From Pleurocapsa minor HA4230-MV1 (lineage in GTDB: Bacteria > Cyanobacteriota > Cyanobacteriia > Cyanobacteriales > Xenococcaceae): 64,000 nucleotides of DNA. The notes beneath the pieces are model-generated. The model saw nothing but the letters and a program-made list of their open reading frames with translations. It did no database searches and was not told where the DNA came from. The stretch lies in assembly GCA_019359095.1 (NCBI GenBank), contig JAHHHZ010000035.1:27787-91786 (forward strand), read 5' to 3'. The position numbers and the translations under genes are program-made. Of the stretch, positions 55,335-64,000 are shown piece after piece (the first letter of the stretch is position 1; every line of letters starts with the position of its first letter).

Positions 55335-56618
55335 TCAATGATTATTGGGCAAATCTCTCTCGGTTTTTAACCATCTGCTTTGAGGTTTGACTAAAAAATT
55401 GAGATAGATGGGAATTTTACCCAAAATATAGAAGGGAATGGCAATTAAATTTTTTAGAGGCAGATCGGCACGTCCAAACTTGCTCCATGCTAACAATACA
55501 CCTGTAAGTAATAACCCTCCAGCAATAGTAACAATAACTGCGGGAAAGCTAGAGACAGACGTACCGAGGGCAACTAACCAAAACCCGATCATACTTGCCA
55601 TCCAAATCATTACCAGTAACGACAAAGGAGGAATCAAAATATCTAACGCTAGTCCTAAAGCAGCCAAATTCTTGGTCTTAATAAATGCCTTCAGTAGCCG
55701 AGGTACTTCTACTCCGATCATTTCTAAGTGTCCGTGTTCCCAGCGCGATCGCTGACTTTGAGCGTCTTTATCTTTCATCAGACGACCCATAACCAAAGCA
55801 TGTTCACAAAATACTGGAGTAGAACCAGCCAAAGCCAAGTCAACCGTTAGCTGCATATCATCGGTAGTTTTGCTACCTGCTAAAGAAACTTGTCCTAAAG
55901 GATTTCCTAAAGGATTAGCTGGCGCGTCAGCTATCGCGTCATTAATCAGTGACCAAGGAAACGCCATGCCCGAACCTGTTAGAAGGCTATGCCAACCTAG
56001 GCGATTTAAACCCAATAAGCGTACTTGATTTTTTACTTTAATCGAGAACATTGAGACTCGATCTTTCAGGCTAGGATTATCTGGCTGCTCCATTAAATAG
56101 GTCGCCTGTACTGGTCTACCTGTAGCGATCGCTTTACTGGTAATATTTTTAATCGTATCGGGTTTAACAATACAGTCTCCATCAAGAATAACTAATACTT
56201 CAGGATCAATATTGTTTTTCAACATATATTTAATTGCATAATCTAAAGCATATCCCTTACCCCGATCTGTTTTATGCTCGCGTTCTAATACCTCTACTTT
56301 CGTAGCTCTAGCTAATTCAGCAGTATCATCATGACAGTTATCAGCAATGACAATTACTCGATCTTGTTCGGTTAACTGAGTTTGCAAAACCTGAATAACA
56401 TTAACAATTTGTTCTGCTTCATTATGAGCAGGAATTAAAATTGTGGTTCTGGGTCGTGATGCGATCGCTGACCCTTGAGGATTAACATTTTCTGGGTTAA
56501 AGCTAGGAAAAGTTGAAACAAATGCTGCTAAACATTCGACAAAAAACATCAAACAGGGAATTAAGACCATAATTCCGAGCGTCAAAAAAATTAAGTCAAC
56601 TATAGTATTAAATTCCAT
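55335..56618 (-). CDS. GT2 processive-type glycosyltransferase
   Basis: This 427-residue membrane protein has one N-terminal helix (about 10-35), a cytoplasmic GT2 catalytic domain (about 50-300) with PAHNEAEQI, LDGDCIVKPD, the TTDDMQLT motif and a QRSRWEHGH (QxxRW) end, then three or four C-terminal helices. It is similar to cellulose- or hyaluronan-synthase-like enzymes, and the sugar is unknown. A stretch encoding ANPLGNPLGQV (about residues 231-242) comes from inserted CCTAAAGG repeat sequence, within a loop region. Confidence 0.88.
   Translation of the reverse strand: MEFNTIVDLIFLTLGIMVLIPCLMFFVECLAAFVSTFPSFNPENVNPQGSAIASRPRTTILIPAHNEAEQIVNVIQVLQTQLTEQDRVIVIADNCHDDTAELARATKVEVLEREHKTDRGKGYALDYAIKYMLKNNIDPEVLVILDGDCIVKPDTIKNITSKAIATGRPVQATYLMEQPDNPSLKDRVSMFSIKVKNQVRLLGLNRLGWHSLLTGSGMAFPWSLINDAIADAPANPLGNPLGQVSLAGSKTTDDMQLTVDLALAGSTPVFCEHALVMGRLMKDKDAQSQRSRWEHGHLEMIGVEVPRLLKAFIKTKNLAALGLALDILIPPLSLLVMIWMASMIGFWLVALGTSVSSFPAVIVTIAGGLLLTGVLLAWSKFGRADLPLKNLIAIPFYILGKIPIYLNFLVKPQSRWLKTERDLPNNH
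55888..55935. repeat. CCTAAAGG repeat inside the glycosyltransferase gene
   Basis: Two tcctaaaggatt-type cores followed by agctggcgcgtcagc lie within the coding sequence of the GT2 gene. They match the dispersed intergenic family and keep the reading frame. Confidence 0.75.
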
Positions 56619-56913
56619 CTCAATAATTTCAATAATTTCAAATCGTGGTTATTTAGTAACACTATACTAGCCATTCATAGTATCTACGATTTTTCGGTTT
56701 TTGCTAATAGAGCCATGATTTTTCTTGGCTAAGAGAAAAATTGTGCTAAATTTTACTAGAAGTATCTAGTCTTATTGCCGATCTGCTTCACTATAATGCC
56801 AATTACTAATTATCTCTAAAAGTCAGTAAAACTATCTAATAAAATATTTAATTAACTTGAGAGTTAGTAAAACTATGGTTGAAATTATTATTGCAATTAG
56901 AATCTAAATTAAT

Positions 56914-57861
56914 ATGCTTATTTCTATCTGTATTATTACTTTTAAGCGACCTGAAGGCTTGAAAAGACTGCTTAAGGCGATCAATAATTTAACTTTTACC
57001 AGAATAGATTGTCCTGCGATTGAAGTAATAGTTGTAGACAATGACACGGAAAATGTGGCAGAACAAGTTTGTCAATCTATGGAAGCAGATTTTCTTTGGT
57101 CTTTAAAATACTCCACACAGCCACAAAGAGGTATTACTTATGCTCGCAATAAATGTCTTAGTTTGGCTAGTAAATCAGCAGATTTTGTGGCAATTATTGA
57201 TGATGATGAAACTCCAGAAGCATCTTGGCTAGAAGAATTATTGCTAGCGCAAAAAAAATATGCGGCGGATGTCGTAACAGGGCCAATTGTTCCCCGCTTT
57301 TTAGAAGACGATGTTCCCAGTTGGATTAAAAAAGGAGGTTTGTTTGAGACTGCTCGTTATCAGACTGGAACAATACGCCATGTTGCATTTACCAATAATG
57401 TCATGGTCAAGGGTGAAATCATTCGTCAGTATGAACCTGTATTTGACAACCGTTTTGCGATGACAGGAGGGGAAGATTCACATTTCTTTTTAAGTTTAAA
57501 TGAAGCTGGTTATAAGATTGTTTGGGCAGATGAAGCGATCGCTTATGAGTGGGTTCCTGCTTCTCGGACTAATTTAAACTGGATTCTCAATCGAGGATTT
57601 CGGACTTGGGGTACTCATAGTTTAGTCGAAAAAGAGCTATATCCTTCGTTCCAGGTTCGGTTAGTCAGGATGATTAAAGGATTGGGTTTGATTTTATTGG
57701 GTATTTTAAGCTTTATTCCCGCTTCAGTGATGGGTAAAGCAGCAGTTGCTAAAGCTTTACTATTTATCTATCGTGGTGCAGGAACTTTCGCTGGTTTGCT
57801 TGGGGTAGATTATGAAGAATACAAGACAGTTCATACTGATTTAGGCATTACTAAGCAGTAG
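56914..57861 (+). CDS. GT2-family glycosyltransferase, 315 aa
   Basis: The protein starts [20 protein letters not shown] and has [11 protein letters not shown] and [14 protein letters not shown], which are GT-A nucleotide-sugar-binding marks. Its acceptor-side motif is less clear ([11 protein letters not shown]), and a weak hydrophobic helix near the C-terminus suggests membrane association. The sugar and acceptor are unknown. It is divergent from the processive GT2 gene, about 295 bases away, so both may serve the same surface polymer. That gap has no other feature that I can see. Confidence 0.87.
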   Translation: MLISICIITFKRPEGLKRLLKAINNLTFTRIDCPAIEVIVVDNDTENVAEQVCQSMEADFLWSLKYSTQPQRGITYARNKCLSLASKSADFVAIIDDDETPEASWLEELLLAQKKYAADVVTGPIVPRFLEDDVPSWIKKGGLFETARYQTGTIRHVAFTNNVMVKGEIIRQYEPVFDNRFAMTGGEDSHFFLSLNEAGYKIVWADEAIAYEWVPASRTNLNWILNRGFRTWGTHSLVEKELYPSFQVRLVRMIKGLGLILLGILSFIPASVMGKAAVAKALLFIYRGAGTFAGLLGVDYEEYKTVHTDLGITKQ

Positions 57862-57915
57862 TAGTCTGTCAAAAATTGCAAATTTATAATTACAGCGAAT
57901 TTCAGTTGGATAGAA

Positions 57916-57985
57916 CCCATTACCCATTACCCATTACCCATTACCCATTACCCATTACCCATTACCCATTACCCATTACCCATTA
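57916..57985. repeat. Perfect heptamer array (cccatta) x10
   Basis: Ten exact copies of the 7-base unit cccatta fill 70 bases between the glycosyltransferase and cbiG-cobJ genes. It has no spacers, so it is not a CRISPR. Confidence 0.95.
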
Positions 57986-58086
57986 CTTCGATAAATTAAT
58001 GTGTCTACTCAATTGAAAACTGCTGTAAGTGAGAAGATTTGCGGTAAATTTATTGATGTCTATTCGCTTCTAATCAGGATAATATC

Positions 58087-59946
58087 TTGAACAATTCTTG
58101 TTTTGAACAGTTTGCCCCCATTGCTGCGATCGCAACTAATCAACAAGCAGCACAAGTAATTACCAGCTTAACTCAAGACCCAAATGTTACCCTGTGGTTG
58201 CCTAGTTCGTTAGAATTTTCAGGCAATGCTCAACACTATGATAGTTCTCTGAAAGAGCATCTGGCTCTCATTTGGCAGCAACATCAAGCTTTTGTGTTCT
58301 GTTTGGCTGCTGGTGCAGTTGTACGGTTAATTGCCCCCCTTTTGCAACATAAGGCTCAAGATCCTGCGGTGGTGGTAATAGATGCTCAAGGAAATTATGT
58401 TATTAGTCTTTGTAGTGGACATCAAGGTAAGGCAGATCTTCTGGCTCAGGCGATCGCAGCTCAAATTGGCGCAACTGCCATCATTACGGGAGCATCTTAT
58501 AGTCTATCCTTACCAGCGATCGATACTCTGGGGTTTATCTACGGCTGGCGCAAAGGAGAGGGTAATTGGACAGAAGTAACCGCAGCAATTGCCAAACAAG
58601 AGAGAATAGAGGTAATTCAAGAAGCTGGTTCAATGTTGTGGCAAGAACATTTACCTCAACAGCATCCTTTTTATTTTGGGTTTATCGATACTCAAGCAGA
58701 AGCTAAACCTCAAGCACGAGTTTGGATTAGTCCGACTAAAAGAAAAATTGCGACTAAAAATGATTTTCCTCAACTTCAGTGGCATCCTAAAGTATTGTGG
58801 ATTGGTCTTGGTTGTGAGCGAAATACCTCTCGCGAGTTAATTGAGCAAGCAATTAATGAAACCTGTCAGACTTATCACTTGGCGACTGAAGCGATCGCGG
58901 GAATAGTCAGTATTGATTTAAAAGCCGATGAGACGGGAATTGTGGAAGTATGTCAAAGACGCAATTTGATTTTTAAAACTTTTACAGCGGAACAATTAAA
59001 TCAGGTAAATGTGCCGACACCTTCGGAAGTAGTTAAAGAAGAAGTGGGAACCCCTAGCGTAGCGGAAGCTGCTGCTATTTTAGCAGGCAAAAACTTATTG
59101 GTATCCAAACAAATTTTCAAATCAGATGATCGATCGGGAGCAGTTACCGTAGCGATCGCTCAAGCCGATCGAGAATATATTGGACGAATAGGAAAATTAT
59201 ATCTAGTCGGAATTGGCCCTGGTAATTTAAATCAAATTACTCCTGCTGCTAAAACTGCCATCACGGAAGCGGATGTTGTAATTGGCTATCAACTCTATAT
59301 CGATCTAATTGCAGCTTTAAAACGCCCAGGACAGATAGTTGAATCTTCCCCCATTACCCAAGAGCAACAGCGAGCAAAACGAGCTATTGAACTCGCTCAG
59401 TGGGGTTTAACCGTCGCCGTGGTTTCCTCTGGAGACTGTGGTATTTATGGTATGGCAGGTTTAGTCTTAGAAGAATTACAGGCAAATGGCTGGAATGGCA
59501 TATCTCCCCAAGTAAAAGTCTTTCCTGGTATTTCTGCGCTACAATCGGCAGCATCAAGGGTAGGCGCACCTTTAATGCACGATTTTTGTGCCATCAGCCT
59601 CAGTGATTTATTAACTCCTTGGTCGATGATTCAAAAACGGCTTACCGCAGCAGCCAGTGGTGATTTTATTACGGCTCTATATAATCCGCGATCGCAAACT
59701 CGCACCCAACAAATCGTTACCGCCCAAGAAATTTTTGCCCAACACCGTCAAGCAGATACTCCAGTAGCGATCGTCCATGGGGCATATCGGGATGACGAAC
59801 AGGTAATTTTAACTACCATCGAGAAAATGCTAGAGCAACCGATAGATATGCTCACTACCGTCATTATCGGCAATACTACTACCCGTAACCATGCTGAATG
59901 GATGATTACTCCTAGAGGATATCTGGGTTTTGAGTCAGAAAATTAA
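58087..59946 (+). CDS. CbiG-CobJ fusion, cobalamin ring-contraction enzymes
   Basis: The 619-residue protein fuses a CbiG-type cobalt-precorrin 5A hydrolase (about 1-345; PIAAIATNQQAAQ, LAAGAVVRLIAP, CSGHQGKADLLAQ, WIGLGCERNTSRE) to a CobJ/CbiH C17-methyltransferase (about 365-619; LYLVGIGPGNLNQ, SSGDCGIYGMAGL, ALYNPRSQTR). Both act on the corrin ring during cobalamin biosynthesis, and the fusion is known in cyanobacteria. The start is TTG at 58087 with no ATG nearby. No cobalamin riboswitch was seen upstream. Confidence 0.93.
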   Translation: MNNSCFEQFAPIAAIATNQQAAQVITSLTQDPNVTLWLPSSLEFSGNAQHYDSSLKEHLALIWQQHQAFVFCLAAGAVVRLIAPLLQHKAQDPAVVVIDAQGNYVISLCSGHQGKADLLAQAIAAQIGATAIITGASYSLSLPAIDTLGFIYGWRKGEGNWTEVTAAIAKQERIEVIQEAGSMLWQEHLPQQHPFYFGFIDTQAEAKPQARVWISPTKRKIATKNDFPQLQWHPKVLWIGLGCERNTSRELIEQAINETCQTYHLATEAIAGIVSIDLKADETGIVEVCQRRNLIFKTFTAEQLNQVNVPTPSEVVKEEVGTPSVAEAAAILAGKNLLVSKQIFKSDDRSGAVTVAIAQADREYIGRIGKLYLVGIGPGNLNQITPAAKTAITEADVVIGYQLYIDLIAALKRPGQIVESSPITQEQQRAKRAIELAQWGLTVAVVSSGDCGIYGMAGLVLEELQANGWNGISPQVKVFPGISALQSAASRVGAPLMHDFCAISLSDLLTPWSMIQKRLTAAASGDFITALYNPRSQTRTQQIVTAQEIFAQHRQADTPVAIVHGAYRDDEQVILTTIEKMLEQPIDMLTTVIIGNTTTRNHAEWMITPRGYLGFESEN

Positions 59947-59974
59947 TTGCTAAAAAAATTGCTAACAATGATTC

Positions 59975-60532
59975 CTAACCTGACCAACTAACCCAATTAT
60001 GAGATGTATTCTCCTGCTTTCTGGGAGATCCTCCCCAATTTATATTACTTAAAATTGCTCCTTCCATTTCGGCTACAGAAATATCAGTACCCGCTAGTTT
60101 TGCCTCGCTCAAGTTAGCATTGGTTAAATCTGCTCCCCCAAGATCGACATCGGTTAAATTAGCATTACTCAAATCTGCTCCACTTAAGTTTGCACAACGT
60201 AAGTCTGCTCCACTCAAATCTGCTCCTTGGAGATCGGCATTTTCTAAATCTGCACCAATTAAATTTACTTCTGATAAATTTGCACCGACTAAACTAGCGC
60301 CTATCAAACTAACATTAGTTAAATTAGCCTGTTGTAAACAAGCACCGCTCAAATCCGCATCGTTTAAGTCCGCATCACTAAGATCTGCTTGAGTTAAATT
60401 AATCCTAGTTAGATCGGCTGCTTCAAGATGAACAGAATGTAGGCTTGCACCTTGAAAATCTAAAATACCATATCGATATTGGCGAAGTAACTGTGTCGCT
60501 TTCATAGTCATTTTTCTCCTGTAGTTGCTCAT
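59975..60532 (-). CDS. Pentapeptide-repeat protein, 185 aa
   Basis: About 24 pentapeptides of A(D/N)LxG type make up most of the chain (for example ADLSDADLNDADLSG, ADLENADLQGADLSGADLR). The N-terminal 20 residues are basic (TMKATQLLRQYRYG), and internal ATGs at 60505 and 60511 are alternative starts to 60532. A beta-helix fold is expected; no target is known. Confidence 0.85.
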   Translation of the reverse strand: MSNYRRKMTMKATQLLRQYRYGILDFQGASLHSVHLEAADLTRINLTQADLSDADLNDADLSGACLQQANLTNVSLIGASLVGANLSEVNLIGADLENADLQGADLSGADLRCANLSGADLSNANLTDVDLGGADLTNANLSEAKLAGTDISVAEMEGAILSNINWGGSPRKQENTSHNWVSWSG

Positions 60533-60863
60533 TTAACAGCTAGCTGGGATCACCAAAATAATTACTCAAGTTATCTGTTAAATAAAATTGAAGATTTTAT
60601 CTCTAGGTAAACTAATCAGGCTTATCAATTAATAAGTTTAAAAAACTAACAAGAATTTAGAGTTATTTCTTCATACCCAAAGATTGTACAAACAAAACTT
60701 GAGGAACTTGTGAGGAAAATAGTAGACCAAGGCTCAAATAAAACAATTAAATCAAATAGATATGATATTGCGATCGCTCTTAAAATTCATGGCGATTTTA
60801 GCAATAAGATCATTGGTTAATTAATCGGCAATAAAAGCAGACTTAAGGAATGCGATCGCATAT

Positions 60864-60990
60864 TAAGTGGCTAGGCGGAATTAAATTTAAAACCAAAAAC
60901 AAGATAGATTTTAATGGTAATTAGTTATCTCTCGCTAATTCCCTAATTCTCTAACAGACTATCTTCTAATTAATTTGACCTACCTACTTA
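60864..60990 (+). mobile_element. MITE-like element, copy 2 (127 bp)
   Basis: It runs from taagtggctaggcggaatt to tttgacctacctactta, with the same orientation and internal sequence as the copy at 54591 apart from scattered changes and an 8-bp shorter centre. The rest of the gap 60533-61090 shows only weak open frames. Confidence 0.75.
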
Positions 60991-61090
60991 TTCTAGCGGA
61001 TCGAAATCACAATCAAGATTGTAATCTTTAGCTATGCTGTAGCGACAACCAATTTTAAAGATTCTATCAAGTTATTATCAAGATTTAATT

Positions 61091-61258
61091 ATGAGTCACT
61101 TAACTATTAAACAATATTGTCAGCTAGAAAGTTTAAAAACCGATCTTCATCTTAAATCTGGCTACAAGTGTCAAGAACAGTTTCAAGAAAACTTTACAGT
61201 GATTAAAGTTACCGACTCTCAAGGAAATATGCTACAAGAATTAATCGTCGTACTTTAA
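61091..61258 (+). CDS. Hypothetical protein, 55 aa
   Basis: The frame starts MSHLTIKQYCQLESL and ends in LQELIVVL. It has two Cys, a strand-rich second half and no motif. It is intact with normal codon use, but no relative is recognised. It converges on the tocopherol-cyclase-like gene. Confidence 0.45.
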   Translation: MSHLTIKQYCQLESLKTDLHLKSGYKCQEQFQENFTVIKVTDSQGNMLQELIVVL

Positions 61259-61280
61259 GTTAATTAAGTTAAAATATTGC

Positions 61281-62363
<1,083 letters not shown>

Positions 62364-62527
62364 TCAGCACAGCCACAGTTTTTTCTGGTTGTTTAAATTT
62401 ATAATGATTGAGATCTTAGCGAGATTCTTGAACAATAGCTCAATCTTGTGATTTTACATTTCCCCTACTAATTATTGCAGTCGAGCAATTTAAAAAGGCT
62501 AATTGATTAGCAATAAACTTATTTATC

Positions 62528-63247
62528 GTGAGCATTAGCAAGATCCAGAAAAATTCTCAACCAACAATTAACGAAAAATTAGAAAATTCTCTCAAAGATA
62601 TTTACTGTATTAGCGGTTTGGGTGCAGATGAACGAGTCTTTCAAAAGCTAAAATTCAAAGGGTATCAGCCAATACATATTAGGTGGTTAGAACCAAAAAA
62701 AGGAGAAAGCATTAAGGACTATACAGAACGCTTAACTCATCAAATAAAAGCGAAAAAACCAATCCTAATTGGCTTATCTTTTGGGGGTATTATTGCTGTT
62801 GAAATGTCTAAGCAGATTGCGATTGAAAAAATAATTTTAATCTCTAGTACTAAAAATCGCCAGGAAATACCTTTTTATTTCAAGATGTTTCGTTGGTTAC
62901 CAATTTATTTACTTTTACCAGCAAAATTTCTGCTTTGGATGGCAAAATTGATTGCTAGCTGGTTTTTTAGCCTAAAAACTATTGATGAACGTAAACTATT
63001 AAAAGCTATCTTGTTTGATACTAATGCTCGCTTTGTCAAATGGGCAATTCATCAAATTGTCACTTGGAATAATGAATTAATTCCCGAGAATACTTATCAT
63101 ATTCATGGTGAAAGCGATCGCGTTTTTCCCTATCAATTTGTTCATGAAGATTTTAATATTAAACATGGTGGACATTTGATGATTATGAGTCAGGCTGAAT
63201 ATATTTCTAATTTAATTCAAAAAATTATTGATTTAGATAATAAATAA
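62528..63247 (+). CDS. Alpha/beta hydrolase
   Basis: This 239-residue protein has the nucleophile elbow GLSFGG (Ser about 92), the acid in GESDRVFP and the His in GGHLMIM, forming a complete triad. A hydrophobic helical lid segment lies at about 118-160. The substrate is unknown, and esterase or lipase activity on lipids is plausible. The GTG start at 62528 is the first usable codon. It is unlinked to its neighbours. Confidence 0.82.
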   Translation: MSISKIQKNSQPTINEKLENSLKDIYCISGLGADERVFQKLKFKGYQPIHIRWLEPKKGESIKDYTERLTHQIKAKKPILIGLSFGGIIAVEMSKQIAIEKIILISSTKNRQEIPFYFKMFRWLPIYLLLPAKFLLWMAKLIASWFFSLKTIDERKLLKAILFDTNARFVKWAIHQIVTWNNELIPENTYHIHGESDRVFPYQFVHEDFNIKHGGHLMIMSQAEYISNLIQKIIDLDNK

Positions 63248-63324
63248 AATGTAAGCTCACTTTAGTTTATTGTCTTACTTTACCAAGCTTAAAAGAGTCT
63301 CCCTAATCATTGCAGAAAGATTAA

Positions 63325-63911
63325 ACTAAGCCACCTCGTCACCGAGGCGACTCGTCTTCAGAACCGTACGTGAGGTAGGATAGGCTGCCAGCGAGTTATC
63401 TTAGTAGATACTTTTCCAACAACCCTCCTCCAAACTACGCATGACCGTTTCCGTATCACGTAGCTTTCCAGTAATCTTTACGCTTGGGGGATTGACCATC
63501 ATAGCGTCCATATTGGATGTTGTGGTGGCAGTTACGGCAAACCACCAGAGTTTTACGTCGGCGCGCCGACATTTTCTTCATCCATTCTGGGCGTGGCTTA
63601 CGTCCTTTTTGCTCTAAGTCAGCTAACTTGCGGATGTGGTGAACTTCAATATTCTCCTGACTTCCACAAAGCTCGCATTTTTGGGCTAAAAGACGTTGAA
63701 CTACTTCACTACGTCCATTCCATTGGCGAGATTGTTGCCGATCATCTATTGCCACCCATTTATTCCACTTCAAAGAAACACCACCAAAATGTGTAATGAG
63801 CGGTGTTTGGTCATCTCGTTTTCTCACTACTTGTAAGACTTTAAAAGTCCCTTCAGCAGTCGAAATGGTTGCTTTATAGAACCCATTTGAGATCTTAGGA
63901 AGAGGCTGCAA
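63325..63911 (-). mobile_element. 3' part of a group II intron
   Basis: The minus strand shows, in order, a maturase C-terminus, then a domain V-like stem with ACGTACGGTTC (63361-63371) and a domain VI-like hairpin (63331-63352), the usual 3' end of a group II intron. The 5' part of the element, including most of the reverse transcriptase, is absent. Confidence 0.75.
63456..63911 (-). pseudogene. Group II intron maturase C-terminal fragment with HNH domain
   Basis: The remaining 151 codons contain the maturase end (VSLKWNKWVAI, WNGRSEVVQRLLAQ) and a C-terminal HNH nuclease (CELCGSQENIEVHHIRKL, then CRNCHHNIQYG), which in complete elements helps cut target DNA. A TGA lies just upstream in frame and a CCTAAAGG repeat interrupts the sequence at 63936, so the reverse transcriptase is gone. 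It appears truncated. Confidence 0.85.
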
Positions 63912-63935
63912 GCCTCTTAATCATCAATCTAATAA

Positions 63936-63996
63936 AACCCTAAAGGACTAGTCCTAAAGGATTAGCTCGCAAGCTCGCGTCCTTCGCGTCGCAGAG
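63936..63996. repeat. CCTAAAGG repeat at the broken intron edge
   Basis: CCTAAAGG, ACTAGT, CCTAAAGG and attagct-type sequence are followed by ctcgcgtccttcgcgtcgc. It is nearly identical to the copy at 10075 and lies exactly where the intron reading frame ends. Confidence 0.75.
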
Positions 63997-64000
63997 GTTG

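Noticed and set aside
57916..57985. Repeat array that could be mistaken for a CRISPR
   Set aside because: Exact 7-bp units without spacers; it is a simple tandem repeat.
57862..58086. Cobalamin riboswitch before cbiG-cobJ
   Set aside because: No B12-box-like or matching stem pattern was seen; the gap is mostly the cccatta array.
60710..60820. GTG-started frame of 36 codons in the 60533-61090 gap
   Set aside because: No motif, weak start context and no relative recognised.

Overview
The window looks like a chromosomal segment of a cyanobacterium. HIP1 octamers (gcgatcgc) are scattered throughout. The gene set includes magnesium chelatase ChlI, a flavodiiron protein, a high-light-inducible protein, an Ssl1498-type protein, a photosystem II S4-domain protein, a Ycf36/CGLD27 protein, a tocopherol-cyclase-like protein and a CbiG-CobJ fusion. 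Short tandem heptamer repeats between genes are also typical. A unicellular or baeocyte-forming (pleurocapsalean-like) lineage is my guess and is not proven. I found no rRNA, tRNA, CRISPR array or intact transposase. Both window ends are cut: aroB lacks its 5' end, and the right edge holds a truncated group II intron.

Layout. 1-5.1 kb: aroB, a zinc-ribbon membrane protein, a hypothetical, a metal-site-degenerate MBL protein and an S2P-like membrane protein without its HExxH. 5.1-5.8 kb: two damaged antitoxin-like genes, one possibly a BrnT chimera and one frameshifted. 6.5-10.5 kb: a globin, a FeoC-like protein, the PSII S4 protein, queF, an Hlip, purN and rpmB. 10.5-15.1 kb: a zinc-ribbon frame with no normal start codon, a Crp-type regulator and gyrB interrupted by a 435-residue intein. 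15.4-25.6 kb: flv1, a probable chlI-mlaF-mlaD unit, a DUF429 gene bracketed by repeats, an FTR1 permease, DUF4112, DUF1499 and murD. 25.7-27.8 kb: a cyclic-nucleotide-domain histidine kinase followed by a Crp-type regulator. 28.6-33.0 kb: a solitary 1442-residue NRPS. 33.5-41.7 kb: mostly housekeeping (asparaginase, CGLD27, rsfS, yqeK, anti-sigma kinase, truB). 42-47.7 kb: uvrA, a membrane protein with a Cys/Gly tail, DUF3891 and GAF proteins. 48-51 kb: a TrkA-type protein and a CPA1 antiporter surrounded by gene fragments, including a KptA remnant. 51-54.3 kb: a 1047-residue repeat protein. 54.5-63.3 kb: two copies of a ~130-bp MITE-like element, two GT2 glycosyltransferases, cbiG-cobJ, a pentapeptide-repeat protein, a tocopherol-cyclase-like protein and a hydrolase.

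The most striking item is the NRPS. It reads formyltransferase, half condensation domain, adenylation, carrier, thioesterase in one chain, and its adenylation pocket reads DLYNLSLIW, the classical cysteine code. This suggests a one-protein route to an N-formyl-cysteine-type product. Other points of interest are the MITE pair, dispersed CCTAAAGG repeats that have entered a coding sequence, heptamer repeats that supply gene ends, and HLR1-like motifs before two light-related small genes.
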